64,000 bases of DNA, taken from the NCBI RefSeq assembly GCF_014193425.1, contig NZ_JACHZG010000001.1, positions 2,542,001 to 2,606,000 of the forward strand. Reading direction: 5' to 3'. The position numbers were made by a program, and so were the translations under genes. This document shows positions 47,092 through 56,548 of the stretch, in pieces. How positions within the stretch are numbered: the stretch's first letter is position 1; the number at the start of each line of letters is the position of its first letter. The notes under the pieces were generated by a model, which worked only from the letters and a program-made list of their open reading frames with translations, did not search any database and was not told the DNA's origin. Source of the stretch: Microlunatus antarcticus. GTDB taxonomy: Bacteria; Actinomycetota; Actinomycetes; Propionibacteriales; Propionibacteriaceae.

Positions 47092-48147
47092 TCAGGCGGT
47101 CCGGCGGCGCCGCAGGAACGGGTCGGCCAGGGCCGGCGGGACGTAGCCGAGGTCCGCGCGCGACAGCGTGACGCCGGGCGGGACGATCTCGTCGATCCGG
47201 TCGAGCACGTCGGTGCTCAGCACGACGTCCGCGGCGCCGAGCTGGGTCTCGAGCTGCTCCATGGTCCGCGGCCCGATGATCGGGGCGGTGACCGCGGGGT
47301 GCGCCAGGACGAAGGCGATCGCCAGGTGGACCAGGCTCAGCCCGGCCTCCTCGGCCAGCACCGCGAGCGCGTCCGCCGCCTCGAGCTTGGCCTGGTTGCC
47401 CGGCAGGGCCAGGTCGTAGCGGGCGGGCATCCGCTTGGCCCGGTTGCTGTCGGGCACGTCCTGACCGACGCGGAACCTCCCGCTCAGCCACCCGCCGGCC
47501 AGCGGGCTCCAGGGGATGACACCCATGCCGTACTTCTCGGTGACCGGCAGCAGGTCGGCCTCGATGCCGCGGACGAGGATCGAGTACGGCGGCTGCTCGG
47601 TGACGAAGCGGCCGAGACCACGACGTTCCGCGACCCACTGCGCCTCGACCGTCTCGTGCGCGGGGTAGGTCGACGAGCCGAACGCCCGGATCTTGCCCTG
47701 CCGCTGCAGGTCGGTCAGCGCGGACAGCGTCTCCTCGACGTCGGTCTCGCGCTCCGGGCGGTGCACCTGGTAGAGGTCGATCCAGTCCGTCTTGAGCCGC
47801 CGCAGGCTCGCCTCGACCTCGGTCACGATCCAGCGCCGCGAGTTGCCGCGCCGGTTCGGGTCGCCGCCCGGCTGACCCATGGCGACGTCCATCGGCCCGT
47901 GGAACTTGGTCGCCAGGATCACGTCGTCGCGCCGGCCGCCGGCCAGGGCCTCGCCGACGATCTCCTCCGACTCCCCGGCCGAGTAGACGTCGGCGGTGTC
48001 GATGAAGTTGATCCCCGCGTCCAGCGCGCGGTGGATGATCTCGGTGCTGCGGGCGTGGTCGGGCTCGCCCCACGGCCCGAACATCATGGCCCCCAGGCAG
48101 AGGGGGCTGACCATCATGCCGGTGCGTCCGAGGCTGCGGTAGTCCAT
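47092..48147 (-). CDS. Aldo/keto reductase
   Basis: 351 residues, TIM-barrel NADPH oxidoreductase. Motifs: FIDTADVYSAGESEEIVG (catalytic Asp, Tyr), LATKFHG (Lys), DWIDLYQVHRPE (His), and the cofactor-binding end APIIGPRTMEQLETQLGA. Substrate not predictable. A TAGGCT -10 box lies 7 bases before the ATG, so the transcript is leaderless. Confidence 0.92.
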   Translation of the reverse strand: MDYRSLGRTGMMVSPLCLGAMMFGPWGEPDHARSTEIIHRALDAGINFIDTADVYSAGESEEIVGEALAGGRRDDVILATKFHGPMDVAMGQPGGDPNRRGNSRRWIVTEVEASLRRLKTDWIDLYQVHRPERETDVEETLSALTDLQRQGKIRAFGSSTYPAHETVEAQWVAERRGLGRFVTEQPPYSILVRGIEADLLPVTEKYGMGVIPWSPLAGGWLSGRFRVGQDVPDSNRAKRMPARYDLALPGNQAKLEAADALAVLAEEAGLSLVHLAIAFVLAHPAVTAPIIGPRTMEQLETQLGAADVVLSTDVLDRIDEIVPPGVTLSRADLGYVPPALADPFLRRRRTA

Positions 48148-48154
48148 GGACCTC

Positions 48155-48182
48155 AGCCTAGGAACACCCCCAGCACTAGGGT
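48155..48182. promoter_or_regulatory. Divergent leaderless promoters of the reductase and galK
   Basis: TAGGCT (48160-48155, minus) and TAGGGT (48177-48182, plus) are 16 bases apart, each 6-7 bases from its start codon. Their -35 regions must overlap the other gene's start region. Confidence 0.5.
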
Positions 48183-48188
48183 GTCCGG

Positions 48189-49382
48189 GTGGTGAGGAAC
48201 AGCGCGAGGGACCGGTCGGGCACGGCGGAGGCGGCGACCGCGGAGACGGTGACGTCGGCCTTCGTGACCGAGGTCGGGCACGACCCCGCCGGCGTCTGGG
48301 CGGCTCCCGGCCGCGTCAACCTCATCGGGGAGCACACCGACTACAACGACGGCTTCGTGCTGCCCTTCGCCCTGGCCGAGTGGGTGGTCGTCGCCGCCGG
48401 GCCCCGCGACGACGGCACCTGGCGCGTCCGGTCGCTGACCCGTCGCCAGACCGTCTCCTTCGGCCCCGACGAGCTCGTCCCGGGTGGGGTCGACGGCTGG
48501 GCCGCGTACGTGGCGGGCGTCGTCTGGGCGCTGACCGAGGCGGGCCACGACGTCCGTGGTGCCGACCTCGTCCTGACGTCCGACGTCCCGGCGGGTGCCG
48601 GGCTGTCCTCCTCCGCCGCCCTCGAGTGCGCGGTGCTCACGGCCCTGGTCGACCTGTCCGACCTCCACGTCGCGCCGCTGGACCGCGCACGGCTCGCCCG
48701 CCGGTGCGAGAACGAGTACGTCGGCGCCCCCACCGGCCTGCTCGACCAGGCCGCCTCCACCCTGTGCGAGGCCGACAACGCGCTGTTCCTGGACTGCCGC
48801 TCCGCCAACCACCGCCAGGTCCCGCTCGACCTCGGCGCCGCGGGGCTCGAGCTGCTCGTCCTCGACACCAAGACCCCCCACTCCCACCTGACCGGCGAGT
48901 ACGGCGACCGGCGCCACGCCTGCGAGGAGGCCGCGAGGATCCTCGGCGTCCCCGCGCTCCGCGACGTCACGCTCGAGGGCCTCGACGACGCGCTCGCCCG
49001 GCTCCCCGACGACGTGATGCGCCGACGCGTGCGCCATGTGGTGACCGAGGACGCGCGCGTGCTCGAGGCGGTGGCGATCGCCGACGAGGGCCGGCCCGCC
49101 GACCTCGCCCCGCTGCTCGACGCGTCCCACACGTCGATGCGCGACGACTTCGAGATCACCGTGCCCACCGTCGACCTCGCCGTGGAGACGGCCCGGGCCG
49201 CCGGCGCCCACGGGGCCCGGATGACCGGCGGCGGCTTCGGCGGCTGCATCATCGCGCTGGTGCCGGAGGGTGGCTCCGACACCGTGGGCCAGGCGGTCGC
49301 GGCCGCGTTCGCCGAGGCCGGGTACGGGGCACCGGCATGGTTCGTGGGCGTGCCGTCGGCGGGTGCGCGCCGCCTGTCGTGA
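48189..49382 (+). CDS. galK: Galactokinase
   Basis: 397-residue GHMP kinase of the Leloir pathway. Signature APGRVNLIGEHTDYNDGFVLP, ATP-binding PAGAGLSSSAALE and MTGGGFGGCIIAL. GTG at 48189 (next codon also GTG). galT and galE are not beside it. Its stop overlaps the next gene in GTGA. Confidence 0.95.
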   Translation: MVRNSARDRSGTAEAATAETVTSAFVTEVGHDPAGVWAAPGRVNLIGEHTDYNDGFVLPFALAEWVVVAAGPRDDGTWRVRSLTRRQTVSFGPDELVPGGVDGWAAYVAGVVWALTEAGHDVRGADLVLTSDVPAGAGLSSSAALECAVLTALVDLSDLHVAPLDRARLARRCENEYVGAPTGLLDQAASTLCEADNALFLDCRSANHRQVPLDLGAAGLELLVLDTKTPHSHLTGEYGDRRHACEEAARILGVPALRDVTLEGLDDALARLPDDVMRRRVRHVVTEDARVLEAVAIADEGRPADLAPLLDASHTSMRDDFEITVPTVDLAVETARAAGAHGARMTGGGFGGCIIALVPEGGSDTVGQAVAAAFAEAGYGAPAWFVGVPSAGARRLS

Positions 49383-49918
49383 CCAGCCTGCTGGTCCGCG
49401 ACGCGACCTCGGCGGACGCGCAGACCTGCGCCGAGATCTACGCCCCGTACGTGGCGGGGACCGCGGCGTCCTTCGAGACCGACCCGCCGACGCCCGCGGA
49501 GGTCGCCCGGCGCATCGCCGTAGCCCAGCAGCACCACGCGTGGCTGGTCGCGGAGCGGGACGGCGCGGTGCTCGGCTACGCGTACGGGACGGACTGGAAG
49601 TCGCGGCCCGCCTACCGCTGGACCTGCGAGACCAGCGTCTACGTCGCGGACGGCCGGCGCGGCGGCGGCGTCGGCCGGACGCTGTACGACGCGCTCCTCG
49701 CCCGCCTCACCGTGCGCGGCTTCCGCACCGTCATCGCCAGCATGACGCTGCCCAACACGGCCAGCGCACGGCTGCACGAGGCTCTGGGCTTCCGACCCGT
49801 CGGCGTGCTCAGCCGCGTCGGGTGGAAGAACGGTCGCTGGCACGACGTGGCGCTGCTCCGGTGCAGCCTGGGCCCCGATCCCGCCGAAACGGACGACGCA
49901 CCGCCCGAACCCTCCTGA
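49379..49918 (+). CDS. Phosphinothricin-type GNAT acetyltransferase
   Basis: 179 residues. Matches the PAT/MnaT group: VRDATSADAQTCAEIYAPYV, TAASFETDPPTPAEV, AYRWTCETSVYVADGRRGGGVGRTLYDAL and RLHEALGFRPVG. Such enzymes acetylate amino-acid analogues such as methionine sulfoximine. GTG overlaps the galK stop. Its own stop shares the TGATCA of 49916-49921 with the convergent gene. Confidence 0.85.
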   Translation: MTSLLVRDATSADAQTCAEIYAPYVAGTAASFETDPPTPAEVARRIAVAQQHHAWLVAERDGAVLGYAYGTDWKSRPAYRWTCETSVYVADGRRGGGVGRTLYDALLARLTVRGFRTVIASMTLPNTASARLHEALGFRPVGVLSRVGWKNGRWHDVALLRCSLGPDPAETDDAPPEPS

Positions 49919-50320
49919 TCAGGAGGCGGCGGTCTCGTCCTCGACGACCAGGGCCCGCGTCGAGCGCGGGTGCAGGACCAGCACCAGGGTCAGCAGCGCG
50001 ACGACGACCATCGCCACGAAGACCCCGTTCGTCGTGCCGCCCCGAAAGCTCCAGCCGACCGGGAGCAGGATCAGCTGCACGACGACGACGGGGGCGCGAG
50101 CCCACCGGCGCAGCCGCAGCAGACCCCGGGCCGCCACGCCGAGCAGCACCGAGAAGGCGATCATGAAGAACGCGACCCCGACGCCGACGACGGCCCGGAA
50201 CAGGCGGATCTGGAAGATCTCGGCGACCCCGAAGCCCAGGGCCACCAGGCCCTCGAGGACGGCCAGCACGGCAGCGGCCAGCAGCTGCGGCGGCCGGGTC
50301 GGACGTACGGGGTCGGCCAC
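49919..50320 (-). CDS. Four-helix integral membrane protein
   Basis: 133 residues with four membrane helices (starting LLAAAVLAVLEGLVALGFGV and ending GVFVAMVVVALLTLVLVL) and a short acidic tail. Typical of uncharacterised actinobacterial membrane proteins. GTG at 50320. Function unknown. Confidence 0.75.
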   Translation of the reverse strand: MADPVRPTRPPQLLAAAVLAVLEGLVALGFGVAEIFQIRLFRAVVGVGVAFFMIAFSVLLGVAARGLLRLRRWARAPVVVVQLILLPVGWSFRGGTTNGVFVAMVVVALLTLVLVLHPRSTRALVVEDETAAS

Positions 50321-50558
50321 GGATCCATTTTAGGGTCCCGGACCGGGTCACATCCGGGTGTCGAGGACCAGACCAGCGTGCAAGTGGGCCGTAACAAGTC
50401 CGAAATGTGAGCGAACCTACGCCCGGTCCCCTTGTGCAGGTGGGCGTTAGTTGAAAGGCTGATCCCCGGTGGAAGTTGCAGTGTAAGACGCGTTGATTCC
50501 ACCCGCACACCGGGTATCCCTCGGGTACCGGTGCCGACGATCGAGGAGAGTGCAAGCC

Positions 50559-50810
50559 ATGGATTGGCGCCACAAGGCCGCTTGTCTGGACGAGGACCCG
50601 GAGCTGTTCTTCCCCATCGGGAACACCGGACCGGCCCTTCTCCAGATCGAGGAGGCCAAGCAGGTCTGCCGACGCTGCGACGTACGGGACGCCTGCCTGC
50701 AGTGGGCTCTCGAGGCGGGCCAGGACCACGGGGTGTGGGGCGGGCTCAGCGAGGACGAGCGCCGTGCGCTCAAGCGTCGCGCCGCGCGCGCACGCATCCG
50801 GACCGCCTGA
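50559..50810 (+). CDS. whiB: WhiB-family iron-sulfur transcription factor
   Basis: 83 residues. The four [4Fe-4S] cysteines are C9, C37, C40 and C46 (KAACLDEDPELFFP, QVCRRCDVRDAC), followed by the GVWGGLSEDERRAL turn and a basic DNA-binding tail (KRRAARARIRT). Length and sequence are closest to WhiB1. GAGGAGAG lies 8 bases before the ATG. A 238-base upstream region with no gene precedes it and probably holds its promoter. Confidence 0.95.
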   Translation: MDWRHKAACLDEDPELFFPIGNTGPALLQIEEAKQVCRRCDVRDACLQWALEAGQDHGVWGGLSEDERRALKRRAARARIRTA

Positions 50811-50830
50811 CCCCAGCAGCACGAGCATCG

Positions 50831-50858
50831 AACGCCGGGACGCGAGTCCCGGCGTTTT
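50831..50858 (+). terminator. Intrinsic terminator of whiB
   Basis: AACGCCGGGAC (50831-50841), loop GCGA, GTCCCGGCGTT (50846-50856) and a short T run: a classical Rho-independent terminator. Confidence 0.88.
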
Positions 50859-50894
50859 GCTTGCCCGGACGGCCTGTTCAGGGCCGGACGGGCA

Positions 50895-50927
50895 GACGGC
50901 CCGCACCCTTCAGGGGTGCGGGCCGTC
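50895..50927 (-). terminator. Terminator of the alpha-amylase gene
   Basis: GACGGCCCGCACCC (50895-50908) pairs over 14 bp with 50914-50927 around a 5-base loop, 17 bases beyond the amylase stop. Confidence 0.8.
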
Positions 50928-50943
50928 GTCGGTCCGCAGGAGA

Positions 50944-52518
50944 TCAGAGGCGGGTCTGCTTCGTGAACGCGACCGCCGCACGGGCGGGGAGCTCGACGGT
51001 CGCCCGGCCGCTCCCGGACACCGTGACCGTCGTGCCGGCGCACGCACCCTTGACCTTGCCGCCCGTGACGGCGTCGCAGTAGGTGCCCTTCTTCAGCCCG
51101 GTCTTGACCGTGATCGTCTTCGCGCTCGTGCCGTTGTTGAAGCCGGCCCAGCCCTTGGTGCCGCGGCTGAACGCCAGCACGTTCTGCTGGTCGGCGTAGA
51201 CGTGCTTCTTGGCGGCCTTGCCCACGTACTGGTGGAACTTGACCATGCCGACGACGCCGGTCTTGGCGTGGTCGCAGGTCCAGCGCCCGTCCGCGCAGCT
51301 CGCGCGGTCGATGAGCCCCTGGTCGTCCGACGGCGGGCCCTGGTTGGTGTCCGCCCCGAAGGTGAAGCTCGAGAAGACCTGCGGGGATCCGTACCCGTCG
51401 GCCAGCAGCCACTCCGTCGCCAGGAGGTACTGCGGGCCCTCCTTGTACGTGAGCGCGTTGGCCTGGTCGTGGTTGGTGTCGTGGTTGGTGATGAACGACA
51501 TCGTCCGGCTCGACCGGGTCAGGCCGGAGCCGCTGCCGAAGGTGGCCAGGCCGGAGATGTCGCCCTGGTGGTCGGAGTAGCTCGTGAAGGCGCCGTAGAT
51601 CTGCTTGACCCCGTCCAGGCCCAGGACGTCGCCGTGCTCGGTGTACGCCTCGGGGCTGAGGACCCCGGGGCTGCCCGGTCCGACCTCGAGCGCCCAGTAG
51701 GGCCGCTTCCCGTCCTTCGTGCGGTCGAGCCGGTCGTAGATCGCGTCCAGGTCGGCCGGCGCCATGTGCTTGCCCGCGTCGACGCGGAAGCCCGAGACGC
51801 CGTAGCGGAGGAGCTTGTTGAGGTAGGCGGCCAGCCGGGCCTGCACCTTGGGGGTCTCCGTACGGAGGTCCTCGAGCCCGACCAGGTTGCAGTTCCACAC
51901 CTGCGTCTTGTTGTTGAAGTCGGCGATCCCGCCGTCGGCGGACGGGCAGGCGCCGACGGTGTAGTGGAAGTCGTCGGGCACGTAGCCGGCGTCGGGGTAG
52001 GTGTACGGGGTGAAGGTCTTCCCGCCGTAGGAGACGTTCCCCTGGCCGGTGGTGTGGTTGATGACCGCGTCGACGTAGACCTTGACCCCGGCCTTGCGGC
52101 AGTCGGCGACCATGTCGCGGAACTGCTGCTCGTCGCCCATCCGGCTGGTCAGCCCGTAGTCGACGACCTGGTAGACCTCCCACCACGGGTGGAGGTAGGC
52201 GTCCGAGCCGTTGCCGGTCGAGGTCCGCTTCACCGAGTCCTGAGGCGGGGCGACCTGCACGCCGTCGTAGCCGATGGCGCCGAGCCGCGGGCACTCGGAG
52301 GCGATCGACGGCCAGCTCCACTCCCACAGGCTCGCCGTCACCCCCGGCTCCTGCATCGAGCCCGACGCCTTCGCCCCGACCGCCGCGGGGGCGGCCTGGG
52401 GGGCCAGCTGCGGTGCGGTGGGCGCGGCCTGCGCCGTGCCGGAGAGGGCCGCGGCGAGCGCGGCGGCCAACGAGGCCAGACCGACGACGGACGTGCGGAG
52501 CATGCGGGACGAAGCCAT
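50944..52518 (-). CDS. Secreted alpha-amylase (GH13)
   Basis: 524 residues. Sec signal peptide (SVVGLASLAAALAAALSGTAQA). GH13 regions: I DAVINHTTG, II GFRVDAGKH (nucleophile Asp), III ALEVG (acid Glu), IV FITNHDTNHD (transition-state Asp). The SLWEWSWPSIASECP start and the Cl-binding-type sequence place it with animal-like streptomycete amylases. C-terminal domain C ends VELPARAAVAF; no starch-binding domain. ATG 52518 with AAAGGAGG. Degrades external starch. Confidence 0.95.
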   Translation of the reverse strand: MASSRMLRTSVVGLASLAAALAAALSGTAQAAPTAPQLAPQAAPAAVGAKASGSMQEPGVTASLWEWSWPSIASECPRLGAIGYDGVQVAPPQDSVKRTSTGNGSDAYLHPWWEVYQVVDYGLTSRMGDEQQFRDMVADCRKAGVKVYVDAVINHTTGQGNVSYGGKTFTPYTYPDAGYVPDDFHYTVGACPSADGGIADFNNKTQVWNCNLVGLEDLRTETPKVQARLAAYLNKLLRYGVSGFRVDAGKHMAPADLDAIYDRLDRTKDGKRPYWALEVGPGSPGVLSPEAYTEHGDVLGLDGVKQIYGAFTSYSDHQGDISGLATFGSGSGLTRSSRTMSFITNHDTNHDQANALTYKEGPQYLLATEWLLADGYGSPQVFSSFTFGADTNQGPPSDDQGLIDRASCADGRWTCDHAKTGVVGMVKFHQYVGKAAKKHVYADQQNVLAFSRGTKGWAGFNNGTSAKTITVKTGLKKGTYCDAVTGGKVKGACAGTTVTVSGSGRATVELPARAAVAFTKQTRL

Positions 52519-52636
52519 GAGCCCTCCTTTGGGCGATGACGGGGGCACGCCGGACGACCGGCGGAGGCGCGCGCCAGCAGCTGCGCCTGAAGAGTTCTTA
52601 GCAGCCCCTCACGAAAGGGCGTCCCCGGGGGGGTCG

Positions 52637-54091
52637 TCAGCGCGGGATGTCCACCACGGCCAGCGTCCCCGGCCCGTCGGTCCGGTTGGCCAGGGTGAAG
52701 GTGCCCTTCATCTCCGCGACCAGGGTGCTGACGATGGAGAGCCCGAGGCTGCGCGACTGCCGCGCGTCGAAGTCGGGCGGGAGGCCCCGGCCGTCGTCGC
52801 TGATCTCGATGTGCAGGTGCCCGCCGGTCGTCGACGGCACGACCCGGACCTCGCCGGAGGAGTCGGCGAGCCCGTGCTCCACGGCGTTCTGGCACAGCTC
52901 GGTGACGACCATGGCGAGGCTCGTGGCGACGTCGGCCGACACGGCGCCGAAGCTGCCGTCGCGCCGCGCGGACACACCGCCCCAGCTGGCGGACACGTCG
53001 CCGACCATCCGCAGCAGGCCGTCGGCGACCCGGTCGAAGTCGACGATCTCGTCGAAGGCCTGCGACAGCGTCTCGTGCACGATCGCGATGGACGCGACCC
53101 GCGACGTGGCGTCCTCGAGCGCGACCCGCGCCTCGTCGGACGTCATCCGCCGGGCCTGCATGCGCAGCAGCGCGGCGACCGTCTGGAGGTTGTTCTTGAC
53201 CCGGTGGTGGATCTCGCGGATCGTCGCGTCCTTGGTGACGAGCTGGCGCTCCTTGCTGCGCAGGTCGCTCACGTCCCGGCACAGCACGATCGCGCCGACC
53301 CGGCCGGTGCCCTCGAGGAGCGGGATGACCCGCAGCATCAGGTGGGCGTCCCCGGACACGAGCTCACCCCGGCGGGACGTGCGACCCGCCAGGATCGAGC
53401 GCACCGAGTCGTCCACGGGCCCCTCGGACGTCGGGAAGAAGCCGGCCGTCAGCGTCGGGAGGTGCTCGTCCACGAGGTCGCCGATGAGGCCGAGCCGGCG
53501 GTAGGCGCTCAGGGCGTTCGGGCTGGCGTACTCGACGTCGCCGTCCGCGTTGACCTTGATGAAGCCGTCGCCGACGCGGGGGTTCATGGCCAGGTTGGTC
53601 TCCCCCGGCGTCGGGAACGCGCCCGTCGAGACCATCCGCGCGAGCTGGGCGCCGGTGTCGATGTACGCCTGCTCGAGGACGCTGGGGGCCCGGATGCCCA
53701 GCACGCTGGTGTGCTGCTCGACGACGGCGATCACGCGGTCGCCGAGCTTGACCGGGATGGCGCGGGTGTCCACGGGCATGCCGGCCTGGAGCTTGCCCTC
53801 GCTGGTCCGCGTCATGCCGCCGCTGACGAAGGCGTCGGACACGAGGTGCTCGGGCGAGTAGGCGATGAGGTCGCCGACCACGTCGTCGAAGAGCGACGTC
53901 GCCCCGGTCGTCGGGCGCACCTGGGCCGCGGCCCAGTAGACGTTGGGGTCGTGGTCCGGCACCCACAGGACCAGGTCGGAGAAGCTGAGGTCGGCGAGCA
54001 GCTGCCACTCCGAGACCAGCAGCTTGAGCCAGCGCTGCTCCGCGTCGTCGAGATCGGTGTGCTCGGCGACGATCTCGGACATCGACGGCAT
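52637..54091 (-). CDS. pdtaS: Sensor histidine kinase PdtaS
   Basis: 484 residues. GAF-like N-terminal domain (about 15-145), a PAS domain (about 175-270), then a HisKA_2 helix with the phospho-accepting IREIHHRVKNNLQTVAALLRM and an HATPase ending in ELCQNAVEHGL and DDGRGLPPDFD. Phosphorylates the antitermination regulator PdtaR, encoded elsewhere. No membrane helix. TAGAGT lies 6 bases before the ATG, so probably leaderless. Confidence 0.93.
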   Translation of the reverse strand: MPSMSEIVAEHTDLDDAEQRWLKLLVSEWQLLADLSFSDLVLWVPDHDPNVYWAAAQVRPTTGATSLFDDVVGDLIAYSPEHLVSDAFVSGGMTRTSEGKLQAGMPVDTRAIPVKLGDRVIAVVEQHTSVLGIRAPSVLEQAYIDTGAQLARMVSTGAFPTPGETNLAMNPRVGDGFIKVNADGDVEYASPNALSAYRRLGLIGDLVDEHLPTLTAGFFPTSEGPVDDSVRSILAGRTSRRGELVSGDAHLMLRVIPLLEGTGRVGAIVLCRDVSDLRSKERQLVTKDATIREIHHRVKNNLQTVAALLRMQARRMTSDEARVALEDATSRVASIAIVHETLSQAFDEIVDFDRVADGLLRMVGDVSASWGGVSARRDGSFGAVSADVATSLAMVVTELCQNAVEHGLADSSGEVRVVPSTTGGHLHIEISDDGRGLPPDFDARQSRSLGLSIVSTLVAEMKGTFTLANRTDGPGTLAVVDIPR

Positions 54092-54097
54092 GCGCGC

Positions 54098-54103
54098 ACT
54101 CTA
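54098..54103 (-). promoter_or_regulatory. -10 box of pdtaS
   Basis: TAGAGT on the minus strand, 6 bases from the pdtaS ATG. The rest of 54104-54309 shows no gene. Confidence 0.45.
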
Positions 54104-54309
54104 ATCGCGCGCACCGAACGCCTCGGGCCGTCGCCCGGCCCGGGTCCGGGACGAGATACGGACGGGAACTTTCCGCCCCCGCCGGGCGTACGCGCGCGCG
54201 GCGCGCCGCGCGGGGTGCTTGACCAGCGGGAGGCACCGGGCGTACTCCTGGTCAGCGGACCGGCCCCCTCCGGTCTGGTGAGTCACGCCGACGTGGCCGG
54301 AGGAGCCTG

Positions 54310-54612
54310 ATGTCGAACCACCCCTCGCCGCGGACGGGCGGCACCGACCCGCGCTGGAGGCTCAGCCCGACCAAGGTCGCCGTGGGTCTGATCCTGCTCG
54401 TGGGCATCGTCGTCCCGCTGCTGGTCCCCACCTACGCGAAGGTCGAGCCCCGGTTGTTCGGGTTCCCCTTCTTCTACTGGTACCAGCTGCTGTGGGTCTT
54501 CATCGCCGCCGGCCTGTGCTTCGCGTCCTACATGCTGCTGCGCCGCGAGAAGGCGGCGTTCGCCCGCGACCGCGACGCGGCCACCGACCGTTCCGAGGGG
54601 GGCACCCGATGA
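54310..54612 (+). CDS. DUF3311 membrane protein
   Basis: 100 residues with two helices (VAVGLILLVGIVVPLLVPTY and FYWYQLLWVFIAAGLCFASYMLL); LFGFPFFYWYQLLW is the DUF3311 signature. Encoded directly before a sodium:solute symporter and overlapping it in ATGA, as is usual for this pair; probably a small symporter subunit. GGAGGAG before the ATG. Confidence 0.88.
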   Translation: MSNHPSPRTGGTDPRWRLSPTKVAVGLILLVGIVVPLLVPTYAKVEPRLFGFPFFYWYQLLWVFIAAGLCFASYMLLRREKAAFARDRDAATDRSEGGTR

Positions 54613-56243
54613 ACATCGACTGGGTCGCGCTGATCGTCCTGATCGTCCTGTTCGCCCTCGTCACGATCATGGGCTTCCAGGCCGCCCGCTGGCGCCGGGC
54701 CGCCGACATGGACTCGCTGCACGAGTGGGGCCTGGGCGGCAAGAGCTTCGGCACCTGGACCACCTGGTTCCTGCTCGGCGGCGACCTCTACACGGCGTAC
54801 ACGTTCATCGCGGTCCCCGCGGCCATGTGGGCGACCGGGGCGGTGTCGGGCTTCTTCGCCGTCCCGTACACGATCGTGCTGTACCCGGTGATCTTCTACT
54901 TCCTGGGCCGCATGTGGTCGGTCGCGCACCGCCACGGCTACGTGACGACCGCCGACATCGTCCAGGGCCGCTACGGCACCCGCTCGCTCAGCCTCGCCGT
55001 CGCGGTCACCGGCATCCTCGCGACGATGCCGTACATCGCGCTCCAGCTCGTCGGCATCCAGGCGGTGCTCGAGGTCGTCGGCCTGGGCGGCAGCAGCCTG
55101 CTCGCCCGCGACCTGCCGCTCCTGATCGCCTTCGCGGTGCTGGCGGCGTACACGTACTCCTCCGGGCTGCGCGCACCGGCGATGATCGCGTTCGTCAAGG
55201 ACATCCTGATCTACATCGTGATCATCGTCGCGGTGGTCTACCTGCCGATGAAGCTCGGCGGCTGGCACAGCATCTTCGACGCGGCGCAGACCAAGATGGC
55301 GACGCCGTCGGCGGCCAACCCGAAGGTGCCGACCGGTGTCTTCGTCCCCGCCGCGGCCCAGCAGTGGGCGTACGCGTCGCTCGCCCTGGGCTCGGCGCTC
55401 GCGCTGTTCATGTACCCGCACTCGGTGACGGCGACGCTGTCGTCGAAGACGCGCAGCACCGGGCGCCGCAACGCGGCGATCCTGCCGGCCTACTCGCTGC
55501 TGCTCGGCCTGCTCGCCCTGCTCGGCTACGTCGCCATCAAGGCGGGGACCAAGCCGATCGGGCTGGACGGCAAGATCAACCCGCAGCTGGTCATCCCCCA
55601 GCTCTTCGAGGACCAGTTCCCGAGCTGGTTCGCGGGCGTCGCCTTCGGCGCGATCGCCATCGGCGCCCTGGTGCCGGCCGCGATCATGTCGATCGCCGCC
55701 GCGAACCTCTTCACCCGCAACATCTACAAGGCGTACTTCAAGCCCGACGCGACGAACGCGCAGGAGGCCAAGGTCTCCAAGCTCGTCTCGCTGCTGACCA
55801 AGGTCGGCGCGCTGATCTTCGTCCTGACCCTGGACAAGCAGAACGCGCTGAACTTCCAGCTGCTCGGCGGCCTGTGGATCCTGCAGACGCTCCCGGCGAT
55901 CGTGTTCGGCCTGTTCACCCGGTGGTTCCACCGCTGGGCGCTGCTCGCCGGCTGGGCCGTCGGGATGATCTACGGGACCGTGGTCGCGTACGGCGGCTGC
56001 ACGGCCTGCTCGACGCGACCGTTCGGCAACTCGCTGGCACTGGTCCCCGGGCTCGGCGACGCCGGCTACATCGGCATCACCGCCCTGGCGCTGAACGTCG
56101 TCGTCGCGGTCGTGCTGTCCGCGGTCCTCAACGCGGCCCGCGTCTCCAACGGCACGGACATCACCTCGCAGTCGGACTACTTCGCCGACCTGGGCGACCC
56201 GGACGTCGACCCCGTCCTCAGCGACGTCAAGCCGATGCACTGA
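54609..56243 (+). CDS. Sodium:solute symporter (MctP-like monocarboxylate transporter)
   Basis: 544 residues, about 13 membrane helices. SSF-family features: the LGGKSFGTWTTWFLLGGDLYTAYTF core helix, a YGTRSLSL loop and the unwound LGSALALFMYPHSVTATLS helix. Architecture and the DUF3311 partner match MctP-type transporters of lactate, pyruvate or acetate. Substrate inferred. Confidence 0.9.
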   Translation: MNIDWVALIVLIVLFALVTIMGFQAARWRRAADMDSLHEWGLGGKSFGTWTTWFLLGGDLYTAYTFIAVPAAMWATGAVSGFFAVPYTIVLYPVIFYFLGRMWSVAHRHGYVTTADIVQGRYGTRSLSLAVAVTGILATMPYIALQLVGIQAVLEVVGLGGSSLLARDLPLLIAFAVLAAYTYSSGLRAPAMIAFVKDILIYIVIIVAVVYLPMKLGGWHSIFDAAQTKMATPSAANPKVPTGVFVPAAAQQWAYASLALGSALALFMYPHSVTATLSSKTRSTGRRNAAILPAYSLLLGLLALLGYVAIKAGTKPIGLDGKINPQLVIPQLFEDQFPSWFAGVAFGAIAIGALVPAAIMSIAAANLFTRNIYKAYFKPDATNAQEAKVSKLVSLLTKVGALIFVLTLDKQNALNFQLLGGLWILQTLPAIVFGLFTRWFHRWALLAGWAVGMIYGTVVAYGGCTACSTRPFGNSLALVPGLGDAGYIGITALALNVVVAVVLSAVLNAARVSNGTDITSQSDYFADLGDPDVDPVLSDVKPMH

Positions 56244-56371
56244 GCCAGACGCCCGCCCGGGCCGGCGTCGTCGGCGCCGGCCGGGGTGGGCGTCGGCGGG
56301 TCGAGGGTGTGGAACACTGGGAGGCCGTGCCGGCGTGAGCCGACATCGGACGTCGTCGCAAGGAGATCATC

Positions 56372-56446
56372 ATGGGCAAGACCGGCCGCAAGCGTCGTGC
56401 GCGTCGCAAGAAGGGCGCGAACCACGGCAAGCGCCCCAACGCCTGA
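56372..56446 (+). CDS. 50S ribosomal protein bL37
   Basis: 24 residues, strongly basic, ending KGANHGKRPNA. It matches the tiny actinobacterial ribosomal protein bL37 (also called AURKAIP1/COX24-like). AAGGAG sits 6 bases before the ATG. Too short for most gene finders. Confidence 0.9.
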   Translation: MGKTGRKRRARRKKGANHGKRPNA

Positions 56447-56492
56447 GCCCTCTGAGCTCAGGACGTCCGGGTCCGTACGCCGGGCCTGACGT

Positions 56493-56531
56493 GAGAAGGA
56501 CCCCGCAGCCTCAGGCTGCGGGGTCCTTCTC
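56493..56531. terminator. 18-bp bidirectional terminator
   Basis: GAGAAGGACCCCGCAGCC (56493-56510) pairs perfectly with 56514-56531 around TCA. On both strands the stem ends in a CTTCTC run. It separates the convergent bL37 and rsrA genes. Confidence 0.9.
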
Positions 56532-56548
56532 GTCCGTGCTCGAGGCGC

